From assembly GCA_013414765.1 (NCBI GenBank), contig CP058708.1, positions 1,545,553 through 1,609,552 of the forward strand: DNA of 64,000 nt, read 5' to 3'. Below, in pieces: positions 39,548 through 48,760 of the stretch (the first letter of the stretch is position 1; the number at the start of each line of letters is the position of its first letter). A program made the position numbers and the translations under genes. The notes below the pieces were generated by a model. That model was not told where the DNA came from, ran no database searches, and worked only from the letters and a program-made list of their open reading frames with translations. This stretch comes from Candidatus Accumulibacter cognatus (lineage in GTDB: Bacteria; Pseudomonadota; Gammaproteobacteria; Burkholderiales; Rhodocyclaceae).

Positions 39548-40606
39548 GGCTCTTTATGCGTTTCGGACGGTTGAAGATCTATGTGCAGGGAGGCACCCAT
39601 TCCGATAGAATTTTGGGTTGTTATTCCGTAAGGATATGGCCCGATGCTCCACCTTCAGAACTTGCTGGACGATGCCAAGTGTTACGACGAAGTACGCGAA
39701 CGGCGCTGGCCGGAGGGAGTGTGCTGCCCGCATTGTGCCTCACCCGAAGTGACCCGGCAAGGTCATGACACGACCCAGCCGTCGCGCCGGAAATATCGCT
39801 GCACGGCTTGCCGACGCTACTTTGACGACTTGACCGGCACGATCTTCGCGGGTCACCATCAACCGTTGGGGGTGTGGATCTGGTGCCTGTACTTGATGGG
39901 TCTGAACCTCTCCAACGAGCAGATCGGGCAGGAGTGGGGTCTGAATAAAGATGATGCGCACCGCATGACCTCGCCATTGCGCACGGGCATCGTGGCGGTG
40001 CAAGCGGAGCCGACGCTTTCGGGCGAGGTCGAGTGTGACGAGGTCTATGTCGTGGCCGGCCACAAGGGCCACCCCGAGGCAGTAAAAAAAGGCCGTAAGG
40101 GCCGACGGCGGCGCTTGAAGGGCGCTCGCGGGCGCGGTACCCTCGAAAAAGAGAAGCCACCAATTTTCGGGATGCTTCAACGCGGTGGAGAGGTCCTGGT
40201 GCGGATGCTCGAAAACGTCCAGCAGCCGACCCTCAAGCCGTTGATCTTGGCCGTTGATCTTGGCCGTCATCGTACCCGGCACGACCCTCTACACCGATGA
40301 GTATGACATCTACGCTCGCCTGCCCGAGTGGGGGTACGGACACAAAACCGTGTGCCATAGTCGGGGCGAGTACGCCCGCGATGAGGACGGCGACGGGTTT
40401 CATGAAGTCCCTGTCAATACGATGGAAGGCTTCTGGTCGTTGCTGCGCTCTTGGTTGCGTCCCCATCGTGGCCTCTCACAAGAAAAACTCCCGCTCTATC
40501 TGGGCTTCTTCCAGTTCGTGCACAACGCCAGAATTCGTGGCAAAGGCTTGCTGAAACCTCTCCTCCATGCCCTCTTGGCCTAGCCGTCCGAAACGCATAA
40601 TGAGCC
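39548..40606 (+). mobile_element. IS1595-family insertion sequence, copy 2 (1059 bp)
   Basis: It has the same inverted ends (GGCTCWTTATGCGTTTCGG...) as the copy at 9775-10821 but opposite orientation. The size difference of 12 bp is fully explained by a 13-bp tandem duplication and one fewer A. The flanking 8-mers (TTGTCGAT, AATGGGTT) do not match, so no target duplication is visible. Confidence 0.9.
39644..40583 (+). pseudogene. IS1595-type transposase, frameshifted by a 13-bp tandem duplication
   Basis: The zinc ribbon (CCPHC, YRCTAC) and the first DDE part (GEVECDEVYVVAGHKG) are read through the seven-A run into KKGRKGRRRRLKGARGRG. The frame is lost where TTGATCTTGGCCG occurs twice in tandem near 40243-40268, giving LILAVDLGRHRTRHDPLHR and a stop at 40300. 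The C-terminal part continues in another frame to 40583. Compared with copy 1, a few residues differ (for example W for L in the IGQE-LGL region). Confidence 0.9.
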
Positions 40607-40678
40607 AATGGGTTTTGCATTCGCAAGACTGGAGCACCGGGTGTGATCGCGTCCAGCGACGGCAGGTTGACGCCATAG

Positions 40679-41086
40679 GTACCGATTCAGATCAAGCACC
40701 GCTGCGAGCGGAAACTGGGTACCCTGCCGAATGGTGAGGCCGTACAGCCCAGGCCCTGGAATGTGGCCGTCACGCAAATGCAACTGGCGCTCGCCCGCGG
40801 CCATCGTTGGTTGGCGATGCTTGAATCCGGCGAAGCGAAATTCATCACCGAACTCGCGGCCCGCGAGAAGATCGACAACAGCTACATGTGCCGCATGCTC
40901 AACATGGCCACGCTCGCGCCCGACATCGTGGTGTCCATCTTGGATGAGACCTTGCCTCCTCACGTAGGCGTACATGACCTTGCGATCAGCCCGCTGGTGT
41001 TGTGGGAGGAGCAGCGGTTGAGGATTGGTGTGACTGGCGAAGGCATTCAGGGATGGTCGGCCGCATCCAGATCCAATCGGGTGTGG
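40679..41086 (+). pseudogene. Remnant of a mobile-element-associated helix-turn-helix protein
   Basis: After an in-frame stop at 40676 the frame reads IQIKHRCERKLGTLPNGEAV, then MQLALARGHRWLAMLESGEA, KFITELAAREKIDNSYMCRM and LAPDIVVSILDETLPPHV. I recall this pattern from small proteins encoded next to serine recombinases in mobile elements; the helix-turn-helix is around TELAAREKIDNSYMCRML. The partner recombinase and a proper start are missing and similarity fades after WEEQR, so it is a fragment. Confidence 0.5.
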
Positions 41087-41199
41087 TGACCGCGAACGAT
41101 CCGGAGTGTCCCTGAGAAAGGCATTCAGCTTCCGTTCGCCGCAACAACGTACTTGGCAACGGCCGCTTTGGGACGTGATGCTTGCAGGGCACCTCACCT

Positions 41200-41478
41200 G
41201 AGAGCCTGTGAAAATATTCCGCCAAGTCCGCCCGCCAGCTTGGCGCGCCCTGTATAATGACAATATCATTTTCGCAGTGCGCCCTGCTCATGACTCAGAC
41301 GGCAGTTTTGTTCCCCGACGAACCGACACCGCCGGCCAGACCAGGCGGCGAAGGCGCTGCGAGAAGCGCTCTGCCCAAGCCTGCAGCCCGTGTTCTGATG
41401 CCCAATCGCAATCCACTGGAACTGCGGGCAAGCGATCTGGAGTCGCTGGTGCCGCCCGGGCATCGAGCACGGTTGGTT
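41200..41478 (+). mobile_element. IS1182-family remnant (5' end only)
   Basis: The left end GAGAGCCTGTGAAAATATTC resembles the end of the other IS1182 copy (46111 leftward). ATG 41290 opens a transposase N-terminus reading PAARVLMPNRNPLELRASDL and ESLVPPGHRARLV, then a stop where similarity to IS1182 is lost at about 41478. The truncation point is the left boundary of the unrecognised 505-codon module. Confidence 0.7.
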
Positions 41479-41920
41479 TAGTCTCTTATGACTCAGGTCT
41501 TTACATTTCGTGAGCAGATTCTGTCAAGGGGTCGCGTGGGCGAGTGCCGGAACGATGCTTTCTTCCGTGATTCGACAAGCGGCGGCGATGGTAGAGCGGC
41601 CAAGGCGGGTAAGGTAATAGCGATAGCCATGAACGACCTTCTTGATGAGACCGAACTGGCGCAGGCGCCAAAGATAGCGCGTGATGCTGGCCGGCGAGAT
41701 CTGGCGCAAGAAGGGAGCGAGGTCGGCACGGCGGATACCACGGATGTTGAATTCGGGACGCTGAAGCGCGCGCAGCAAGGCTTGCTGAGTGGCGTCGAAG
41801 AAGTTGAAGCCCTTGAGGCTATGGCCATTGACGATTTGGGGGCTGGTCAGTCGATGCAGGTTGCGATCGCCGGCGGAGAAGTCGTCCAGTGCGGAGAGAT
41901 ATTCGAGATAGCGGCGATTA

Positions 41921-43242
41921 GGTGATCTCCGCAAATCCTTATACCAAGCAAGCCGGTCGGATCAAGATGTCCCACTTGGGTAGAAGCGGGTTTCGTTCCA
42001 GTCTGGATTCGACAGCTTGCATGGCGTCTTTGCCGAGGGAAACTCCTTTCTGATAGGCTGTGCGGCTCAACTCGACGATGGGATGAAGCCCTTTCCAGGT
42101 CATGCTCTTGGCCCACTCGAGCATCGTTTGCGTATCGGTCAGTTTGGCGCCGTTCCAGTGCTTTTCGAGGATTCCCCAGCAACGCTCGACGGGATTGTAT
42201 TTGCTGTGGTAGGGCGGATAGTACAGAAGGTGGATGGACTTGCCGGTGTGATCGGCAAACTCGACCATTCGCTTGAGGACTTGGGTGCGTCGGCCGCTGC
42301 TCTCCGGCCCGTTATCGGTCTTGATCTGCAGGTCCGTGACACGAGCCTGCTCCTTTGGCGATTGACACTTCCACCAGGCGTAGAGGCTGTCGACGAGGAA
42401 ATCGCTGGTCTTGGCCGAGCTTCCGAAGGACAGGTGCAGTTGTCCGCTGTCTTCGTTGACCACGCCAAACGGGGGGTGTTTTTCCTCGCATCCCATATCG
42501 TGGTCGGCCGCTTTAGGGTCGCCCCGCGTCTGGCCGCCTCGCGAGTACTCGCCAATCTTCACCGTCGCCTTGCAGTCGATGCTCAAGCGCATCACGGCTT
42601 TGCCTTCGCAAGCCCGGTCCTGTCGCTGGATGTTGGTAAAGATGGCGTCGGTTTCGGGGACTTTTTTTGGGGTTTGGCCTTGATCACCGGACGCAGCCGG
42701 TACCCATTACGGTTCAACACTTCCGACATGCAGCTCCTGGAGGGCAGCACGTCCTCGGCAAATCCTTGCGCCCGCAACTGCTTGATCGCTTCCTCGGCCG
42801 TCAAGCGGGTGAACGACAGCGTCGGGCGAAAGGTCGGATCCTGTTGGGAATGGCTGCGTGCCACTGCCCAGAGGGCCTGTGCCACCTCCGGGTGCTTCTC
42901 TTCCCACAATTTGGCTCCGCAGCAGAACTGGTGATGCCCCAAACAAACCATCCCGCTACGCTTCTCGTGCAAGCCAAGCTGCGCCGCCTTCCGGCTCCAT
43001 CCGAAGACGTCCTCCGCGCGTCGAGGATTGCCGCCACAGTACTTCAACGCCATCTCCGCCTGAAACGCCCGGCGGTCCGCACCCGTCATCTTGCTCGAAG
43101 CAAGTTGGATATCTTCCAGGTGACTGGCCTCGAGACGAACGTGACTTCCTTCATCAGTACCGAGCTTCATCCCTAACATCCCTCCACTCAGAATCTACTC
43201 TAAGTATCGCACACAAAGGTATAGAAAAATGAGGAAATCACC
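41921..43242 (-). mobile_element. ISAzo13-family insertion sequence (1322 bp) with TTA target repeat
   Basis: The ends are imperfect inverted repeats of about 25 bp: GGTGATCTCCGCAAATCC at the left and GGTGATTTCCTCATTTTTC read inward from the right. A 3-bp direct repeat TTA flanks it (41918-41920 and 43243-43245). Excision restores the interrupted host frame exactly, which fixes both boundaries. Confidence 0.92.
41939..43179 (-). CDS. ISAzo13-type transposase, probably made by -1 frameshifting
   Basis: The first frame starts at 43179 (MLGMKLGTDEGSHVRLEASH), includes GGNPRRAEDVFGWSRKAAQL and ends after the shift site in a short tail (LAKAKP). The second frame carries the DDE core: MRLSIDCKATVKIGEYSRGG, TDNGPESSGRRTQVLKRMVE and YPPYHSKYNPVERCWGILEK. 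A canonical slippery heptamer A AAA AAG lies in the correct zero frame at 42667-42661; slipping by -1 continues as KKVPETDAIFTNIQRQDR into the DDE frame without a stop. The full product would be about 410 residues. Confidence 0.85.
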
Positions 43243-44386
43243 TTACACCCGAGCAGGATCTCGCGCAAATCGATGAGGCTGTAGATGGTCTTTCGGAGGG
43301 GAGCGATCTCGCGCGAGTCGTGACCATCCCGATGTTCCACCTTGCGGTGGTGCTTGAAGAAGGAAACGTTATTGGTCGTGGTCTCCAGACGCAGCACGCG
43401 GTTGAACTTGTCGTACATCTTGACCGATACTTTGCCAAAATGGTGCTTGATGCAAGTGCCCTCGATGCGCGTCGTGAAGCGGCTGCCGAGTTCCTGCGCC
43501 AGTTGCGGTGTGATCTTCTTGCCCAGGAAGTTGGCGACCTGGTCTGCCTTGACCGAGAAGATCGCCTGCCGGGAGAGTTCCTCGTAGAGCGACTTCAGGA
43601 TCGTATCGGAGCGGAACAGCAGATCGGTCGAGTACTCCACCTGCATCAGGCTCCAGTGATAGGACTGTCCAAAGACCTCGAGGATCGGGCAGCACTGCTC
43701 GGCGTAGCGGTCCAGGAGAGCGTGCAGGGTGTCCGGCGAGAAGGCGTCCGCGAGTTGCTGAGCCCGCTCCCAATCGGCGATACGGATGAAAGCATTGTCC
43801 GCCATCGCGTAGTCGATACCTGCCGTTGTCAGCGAGTGTGCCAACCGACTGTGGCCATTGCAGTAGAACTGCAGCCGGAATGGACTCCACGTCGGCACGC
43901 GCAGGTAGATGAGTCCGAGGGTTTCGTCCATCCAGTAGAAATAGTAGTGCAGGCACTTGCCCGAGGTGTGGCGCAGAAAGGTTGGGTGACTTTGCTTGTC
44001 GTGCCAGGGTTCGTAGGCGTCGCAGGCTTCCATGGCGGAGAGCACATGCACCAGTCCTGGATGATCCCCACGCTCCTTGAGCACCGCGGCAACGAGGTCT
44101 TCCTTGCGGATCTGCGCCTTGGCAACGTGCTCGATTCGCGCTCCCTGCGCGGTCGCCAGAGCCAGTGCGGCTTCACGAATGCGGTCACGCAGCGGCTCGG
44201 CAAAGCGCGGATAGTCAAAAATTCGAATGTGCCTGGCATTGAGAAAACTCGTCATCCCCGCCGCGTAGCACACACCGGGCAACGTCCCCGTAATCACGAT
44301 CCGGTCGTAGCAGGAGAGCGTTCCTGCAAGCCGGTCGTGATATCGATCCGTCAGCATCTGTGTCATGGCCGCCTCCGATTACTTGC

Positions 44387-44697
44387 TAAGGCTATGACCA
44401 AAACCTTGACCTGTTTGGTTCCGGCTTCGCCGGCTTAGGTCATAGCCTTATACACAACTCATCTGACATCATAAATATCGTTATGAAACAATAAGTTACC
44501 GAATTGCATAAAAACCTGCTCGTTTGAGCATGTTTCATCTAAAAATCAACGATTTAGATCGCTTTTTTGCTCATGCTGAATGAGTTGTGTATAAGGCTAT
44601 GGGCTTAGGTGGCGCAAGAAAGTCAGGGTCGCGTTAGCGACCCTGTTTAGCCGCTTTGAGCGGCTCACATATTGAAAGCCCCCGGCTCTGCCGGGGG
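44387..44697. repeat. Palindrome-rich segment upstream of the 505-codon gene
   Basis: Five perfect inverted repeats are seen. (1) 44387-44399 with 44438-44450, 13 bp (TAAGGCTATGACC type), enclosing the small hairpin CCGGCTTCGCCGG at 44421-44433. (2) 44441-44462 with 44580-44601, 22 bp, sharing CATAGCCTTA with the first. (3) 44624-44645, CAGGGTCGC stem. (4) 44649-44665, AGCCGCT stem. (5) 44679-44697, CCCCCGGC stem. The sequence inside repeat 2 is strikingly AT-rich compared with the surroundings. Repeats 1 and 2 cannot form at the same time. Confidence 0.85.
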
Positions 44698-46018
44698 AAG
44701 GTTACTCCACGCACCGGCAACAGCACCAGTCCGAGATTCCTGGCCTGGGCATTGACACATTCGGCCGTGGCTGCACGTGCCTTATCAAGCGCCTTGGCCT
44801 CGTCTGTGCCCATCCGTTCCCGCCAGTCTCCCACGGCCGTACTGTCTCCGGGTTTCCTCTGGTGCGGATCGACCGCCACTTTCGGCGTCACCGAAACATC
44901 GCCCGCAGCCTCGTGTCCCGCCGTTTCGTCCGTCGTTGTCTTCTTGGCTTTCGGCTTGGGCACGGGAGCCATCACTCGCGTTGGTGTGGTCACGGAATCC
45001 ATCTGGTCGTGCGCCGGAAATCCACCATCCATCAACCAGTCGTCGGGTGCCCGTCCGCAACGATCCACGACCTGCTCCACCATGGGCACCATCTGCCCCA
45101 TGTCACTGCCCGTGGTGACGACATCAACGCCTACGATCACCTGACTTGCCGTGTCGCGGCCAAATTCGATGTGGTACACCGGCCGGAATCCGCCATCCCC
45201 CATCTTCATGACCGTCGCCTCGGCGTCAGTCGTCGAGCGACGGGCGTCCTCGGGTTTCTGGCCTGGCTTCTTTTTGATGGCCGCCAGTTCAGGGAGGCGG
45301 GCCAGAGCAGCTTCAAGATACGCTTCACGTTCTTCTGCCGCACGCCGCTGCGCCGCTTGCTTACGAGGGCTTTCGCCCACAGGATCGTCGACGTAGGCCT
45401 TGAGTTGGGCAACTCTTTTCCGAGCCGTTTCAAGATGATCCTTGAGTTTGTCTTCTCGGCGAAAGGAAGCGGCACCGGCACTGGCTCGTACTCGCATGCC
45501 GTCCTGTGCCACTGCCTTCAGTTTGACGGCGCCTGCCGCCATCAGGCTGGAGATGCTGTCCGTCAGCAGTTCGTCCATCGCCTCGACCTCGTGGCGAAAA
45601 TCAGCCAGGGTATGGTAATTCACGTCCACGCCCCCACAGATCCCCCGGTAGGCGTCGTCTTCCCCAGTCAACTGCTCAAGCCTTCGGGCACTGCCCACAC
45701 CTTCCCATGTCGCAAAAAGCCACAGGGCGAACAGAATTTCAGGGGCAATCGCCGGTCGCCCCGGCCCGCCTTCAACGGCTTTGATCCCAGCATACAGCCG
45801 TGACATGTTCTGCCGCTCCACATAACCCCAGACCATCCGTGCCCAGTGCCCCGGCAGCAACAGGGATTCCAGACTGCTCGCGCGCGGCACCACTTGGTTA
45901 CGATCAGGCATCAGAACAAGCGCAGCAGCCTTCAGCACCAAGTCACTGCCAGAATTCGGGCGTTTGCGTTTGCGGGTGTCGTTCCATCAGAGAAAATGAA
46001 GGAGGAAGTCTCAGTCAT
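44634..46018 (-). pseudogene. IS1182-family transposase, frameshifted and truncated
   Basis: ATG 46018 opens MTETSSFIFSDGTT, which then loses frame; the main frame resumes as RKRKRPNSGSDLVLKAAALV and runs to 44634. The DDE transposase features are VWGYVERQNMSRLYAGIKAV, PEILFALWLFATWEGVGSAR, LKAVAQDGMRVRASAGAASF and VDVVTTGSDMGQMVPMVEQV. After LVLLPVRG the sequence (VTFPRQSRGLSICEPLKA) is foreign and encoded by the hairpin region. Both defects suggest an inactive copy. Confidence 0.85.
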
Positions 46019-46111
46019 TGCCGTCACCTCGTAATCAACATGATCACTTCCCCACTGTACTCCCGCCACAGGCTTCAGCCCGAATCTTGCAGGATATTTT
46101 CACAGGTTCTC
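44703..46111 (-). mobile_element. IS1182-family element, truncated at its 3' end
   Basis: The 5' end (46111 leftward: GAGAACCTGTGAAAATATCC) matches the IS1182 remnant at 41200. The 3' end is missing: transposase similarity stops at LLPVRG near 44706, where the palindrome-rich segment begins. The last ~30 codons of the transposase and the right terminal repeat are lost. Confidence 0.75.
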
Positions 46112-46267
46112 ACTCCCTGGCAAGTCAAGTCGACGGATCGACCAGGACCGCTACCATGGTCAGGTCGTTCACCACCTCATCAAGCACGTGCCCACTTTGG
46201 GCCTCCAACAAGATCGGTGACAAGGGCATCACTCCCCTCGGTCTTGCTGCGCGCATGTTGGCCAGGC

Positions 46268-46870
46268 CTATTTGCGTTGGGGGGGAACACCCTCCGGCGG
46301 CAGCGTATTCGGCGGCGGATAGTTCGGCGGGGGTTTGGGCTGCGGTGGCAGGTCCGGTGCAGGCGTGCCGGGCGGCGGATAGCCCGGTGGAGGCGCTCCG
46401 GGTGGCAGGTAATTCGCCGGTGCCTGGCGGTACACGGCCGACCCCGGCACTTGGTTCCCACGCGAGTACATGCACTGAACATAGGCCATGTTGTAGCGCC
46501 GCTGCAGCTCGTAGGAAGTCAGATAGGCAGTGTGGCCACTCGCCGAGCTGCCAAAAACCAGTCCGGTCCCCGCACCGATCGCGGCACCCTGGCCCGCTCG
46601 GCCGGTCGCTGAACCGATGATCGCACCCGCGGCAGCGCCAATGGCGGTCGCCACCACGGCAGGGCTGACGGCCGCATCGGCAGCCGCCTGGCTGACGGGC
46701 GCCGTCAGCGCCCATGCGTATTGCTGGCAAGCGATGTCATCGTCCCGGAAATGCTCGAAGGATTTTTGTTGCCCCGGCAGGACCAGCACCGTGGGACCGG
46801 TCGGTATGGTCACGCACCCTGTCATGAACAAGCTGGCCGCAAGCAACCGCAAAAACATTCGTTTTTCCAT
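46268..46870 (-). CDS. Glycine-zipper lipoprotein with proline-rich tail
   Basis: The 200-residue product has a lipoprotein signal (MFLRLLAASLFMTGC, lipobox FMTGC), then a glycine-zipper-like membrane segment (TAIGAAAGAIIGSATGRAGQ, GAAIGAGTGLVFGSSASGHT), the motif YNMAYVQCMYSRGNQVPG and a C-terminal tail of about 50 residues made largely of proline repeats (PPGYPPPGTPAPDLPP). Similar YMQCMY glycine-zipper lipoproteins are widespread in betaproteobacteria. It is probably an envelope protein; the function is unknown. It lies 19 bp after the next gene on the same strand. Confidence 0.85.
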   Translation of the reverse strand: MEKRMFLRLLAASLFMTGCVTIPTGPTVLVLPGQQKSFEHFRDDDIACQQYAWALTAPVSQAAADAAVSPAVVATAIGAAAGAIIGSATGRAGQGAAIGAGTGLVFGSSASGHTAYLTSYELQRRYNMAYVQCMYSRGNQVPGSAVYRQAPANYLPPGAPPPGYPPPGTPAPDLPPQPKPPPNYPPPNTLPPEGVPPQRK

Positions 46871-46889
46871 GATGAGTCTCCGTTGCGGC

Positions 46890-47396
46890 CTATTGCGCCA
46901 GCTTGGGTCGCGTCTTCACACTCGTGTCCGCCTGCGGCAGCACCCGTATCCAGGCCTGGCTGCAATCCCGAACGTAAGGGTAGTAGCCCGCAGGTTGGGT
47001 GCAATAAAACCAGAACGTCGGTGGCGAGCCGGCATTGCCTGCAACGGATGGCGGATCCGGATGGGATTGAGCAGGCAGCGGAGCTCCCTCGACTGGCTGC
47101 TCAACATAAACTGTTGGGGCTACCGCGTAGCTTGTGGCATAGGGGATGTATCCGTAAGAATAAGCATAGGGCCAACCACCCCAATAAGCGGGCGCACCAA
47201 TATAAAACCCGGCGCCTGGACCCCAGTAGGCTCCTCTCCATCCGCCATGGTAGCCTTGCCAGCCACCGTAATAGTCTACTCTTCCGTGACCTCCGTAGAA
47301 GCCACCTACGACGACACGGCCATACGCCATTGCGGTGCCGCTCCAGATCGCGCACAGCGTCAGCGCTGCCAACCACCCAAGCAGACGTCTCTTCAT
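46890..47396 (-). CDS. Secreted Gly/Tyr-rich protein with C-terminal WxxV-type domain
   Basis: The 168-residue product has a signal peptide (MKRRLLGWLAALTLCAIWSG, cleavage near AMA-YG), a Gly/Tyr/Trp-rich region (YYGGWQGYHGGWRGAYWGPG) and a C-terminal part FWFYCTQPAGYYPYVRDCSQ followed by AWIRVLP, a pattern common to small periplasmic proteins of betaproteobacteria. Two cysteines may form a disulfide. It probably shares a transcript with the lipoprotein gene downstream. The role is unknown. Confidence 0.85.
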   Translation of the reverse strand: MKRRLLGWLAALTLCAIWSGTAMAYGRVVVGGFYGGHGRVDYYGGWQGYHGGWRGAYWGPGAGFYIGAPAYWGGWPYAYSYGYIPYATSYAVAPTVYVEQPVEGAPLPAQSHPDPPSVAGNAGSPPTFWFYCTQPAGYYPYVRDCSQAWIRVLPQADTSVKTRPKLAQ

Positions 47397-47805
47397 TGCG
47401 GCTACTCCTTTGCCTCATGCGTGCGTGACAAGCAACCCAGCCACATCAGGCACGAATGCGCCCATTATCTTCGCTTTTTCCCAGCTCGGAAACATCCCGT
47501 TATGCACACCGCTGACCCCCACTCGGTTGCAGGATGACCCCGTGGCGCCGCTCAGGCGGCACGGCCCGCAACTGATCGATTGCCCGTGATGATTGGAAAG
47601 GCAAGCGGCATATCGTCATCGGCTTGCTGACGCCGGAGGCTGGGGAACCTCTGGTGGCGCATGTCTTTGAAGGTGGTACGTCAGACCCGACGACGGTAGC
47701 CAATTAGATCACGTGCTTGCCGATCAGGGTTCGCCAACGCCGTCGGGCATGGAACCGTTCGGCCCGAGCTCGCCTTGCCTCACCTTTTGGTTGAGCCATG
47801 GCAAC
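47397..47805. other. Gap with a short transposase remnant
   Basis: This 409-bp stretch has no complete gene. It contains a decayed transposase fragment at 47585-47707; the rest shows nothing recognisable. It lies between the secreted-protein gene and the alpha-E gene. Confidence 0.6.
47585..47707 (+). pseudogene. Transposase fragment, IS1634-like
   Basis: The frame reads RDDWKGKRHIVIGLLTPEAG and EPLVAHVFEGGTSDPTTVAN before a stop. The pattern GLLT-x-E-G-x-P-x3-x-VFEGxTxDPxTV is typical of IS1634-type DDE transposases. About 40 codons remain, with no ends visible. Confidence 0.55.
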
Positions 47806-48741
47806 TCAACCCGGCACCAGGAAGTCGCGGCTGACGCCGTCGCCCAGCTCGAAGATACGATCCATGAAATCGGTCAGGTACTCGTGCAGTCCCCCGGCCA
47901 GAACATCTTCGATGCGCGCGAAATGCAGGCGGGCATGCAGCACACCGGCCTGCCGTACAGTCTCGGCAGAGGCCTTGTTGGCAACCAGTTGCAGCATGCG
48001 AACGATGCCGTCAGCGCAGGCATGCAAGGATCTTGGCAGGTCCTCGCGCAGGATCAGCAATTCGGCAACTCGCCCCGGCGTGATGGCGTCACGGTACACC
48101 TTGCGATAGACCTGGAATGCGGATACTGAGCGCAATAGCGCACCCCAGCGATAGAAGTCGCTGGCCCCTTCGTCGTCATTCTGGCGCAGGATGTGATATT
48201 GCATATCGAGAATGCGCGCGGTGTTATCTCCCCGTTCAAGCAGTCCGCCGAGGCGGATGAAGTGCAGCGCATCGTCCTTGAGCATGGTCCCGAAAGTCAC
48301 GCCGCGCGTGACCGCCGAACGTAGCTTGACCCAGTCGAAGAACTCGCTGATGCCGCGCGCGAGAATATGTTCGAAGTTCTGCTGCCGCAGTTCTATCCAG
48401 GTCGCATTGACGCTCTCCCACATCTCGGCAGTCATGGTGCCGCGAACGGCATGCGCATTTTCGCGCGCGGCGCGTAGACAATTGAAGATCGACGAAGGAT
48501 TGGCGGGGTCAGAAACCATGAAACGCAGGACACTCTCGACGTTGACCTCGCGGTTGGTCTCCGCAAAAGCGGCTTCCAGGCTGTTCAATGCAAGTATGGC
48601 ACGCCAGTTTTCATTGCGTGAGGCAACGGATTGGGGTACCAGCGACATCTGGTAGGAGACATCGAGCAGACGCGCGAGGTTCTCGGCGCGTTCGGTATAA
48701 CGCGCCATCCAGTAAAGGTGATCAGCTGTGCGGCTCAACAT
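47806..48741 (-). CDS. Alpha-E domain protein (DUF403)
   Basis: The start at 48741 (MLSRTADHLYWMARYTERAE) is the family start. The 311-residue helical protein shows the alpha-E pattern: NLARLLDVSYQMSLVPQSVA, NCLRAARENAHAVRGTMTAE, MWESVNATWIELRQ and FIRLGGLLERGDNTARILDM. Alpha-E proteins are nearly always encoded with circularly permuted ATP-grasp proteins and transglutaminases, in a system predicted to make or modify peptides. It lies 19 bp downstream of such an ATP-grasp gene. In the second locus (58839-61400) this domain is fused to the ATP-grasp. Confidence 0.92.
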   Translation of the reverse strand: MLSRTADHLYWMARYTERAENLARLLDVSYQMSLVPQSVASRNENWRAILALNSLEAAFAETNREVNVESVLRFMVSDPANPSSIFNCLRAARENAHAVRGTMTAEMWESVNATWIELRQQNFEHILARGISEFFDWVKLRSAVTRGVTFGTMLKDDALHFIRLGGLLERGDNTARILDMQYHILRQNDDEGASDFYRWGALLRSVSAFQVYRKVYRDAITPGRVAELLILREDLPRSLHACADGIVRMLQLVANKASAETVRQAGVLHARLHFARIEDVLAGGLHEYLTDFMDRIFELGDGVSRDFLVPG

Positions 48742-48760
48742 TTCGGCTCTCCCTGTATGC

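Larger units (their letters stand above)
41524..44366 (-). pseudogene. Unrecognised 505-codon gene interrupted by an ISAzo13-type element
   Basis: The 5' part (44366 to 43243) has a GGAGG ribosome site and starts MTQMLTDRYHDRLAGTLSCY; it ends LREILLGC. The 3' part (41917 to 41524) reads NRRYLEYLSALDDFSAGDRN and closes with a winged-helix-like segment (YLWRLRQFGLIKKVVHGYRY). Removing 41921-43242 and one TTA joins them in frame as ...LLGCNRRYLEYL..., 505 residues. I do not recognise an enzymatic family, though I recall similar uncharacterised proteins (YYFYWMDETLGLIYLRVPTW type). Its setting between broken transposases suggests a mobile module. Confidence 0.75.
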
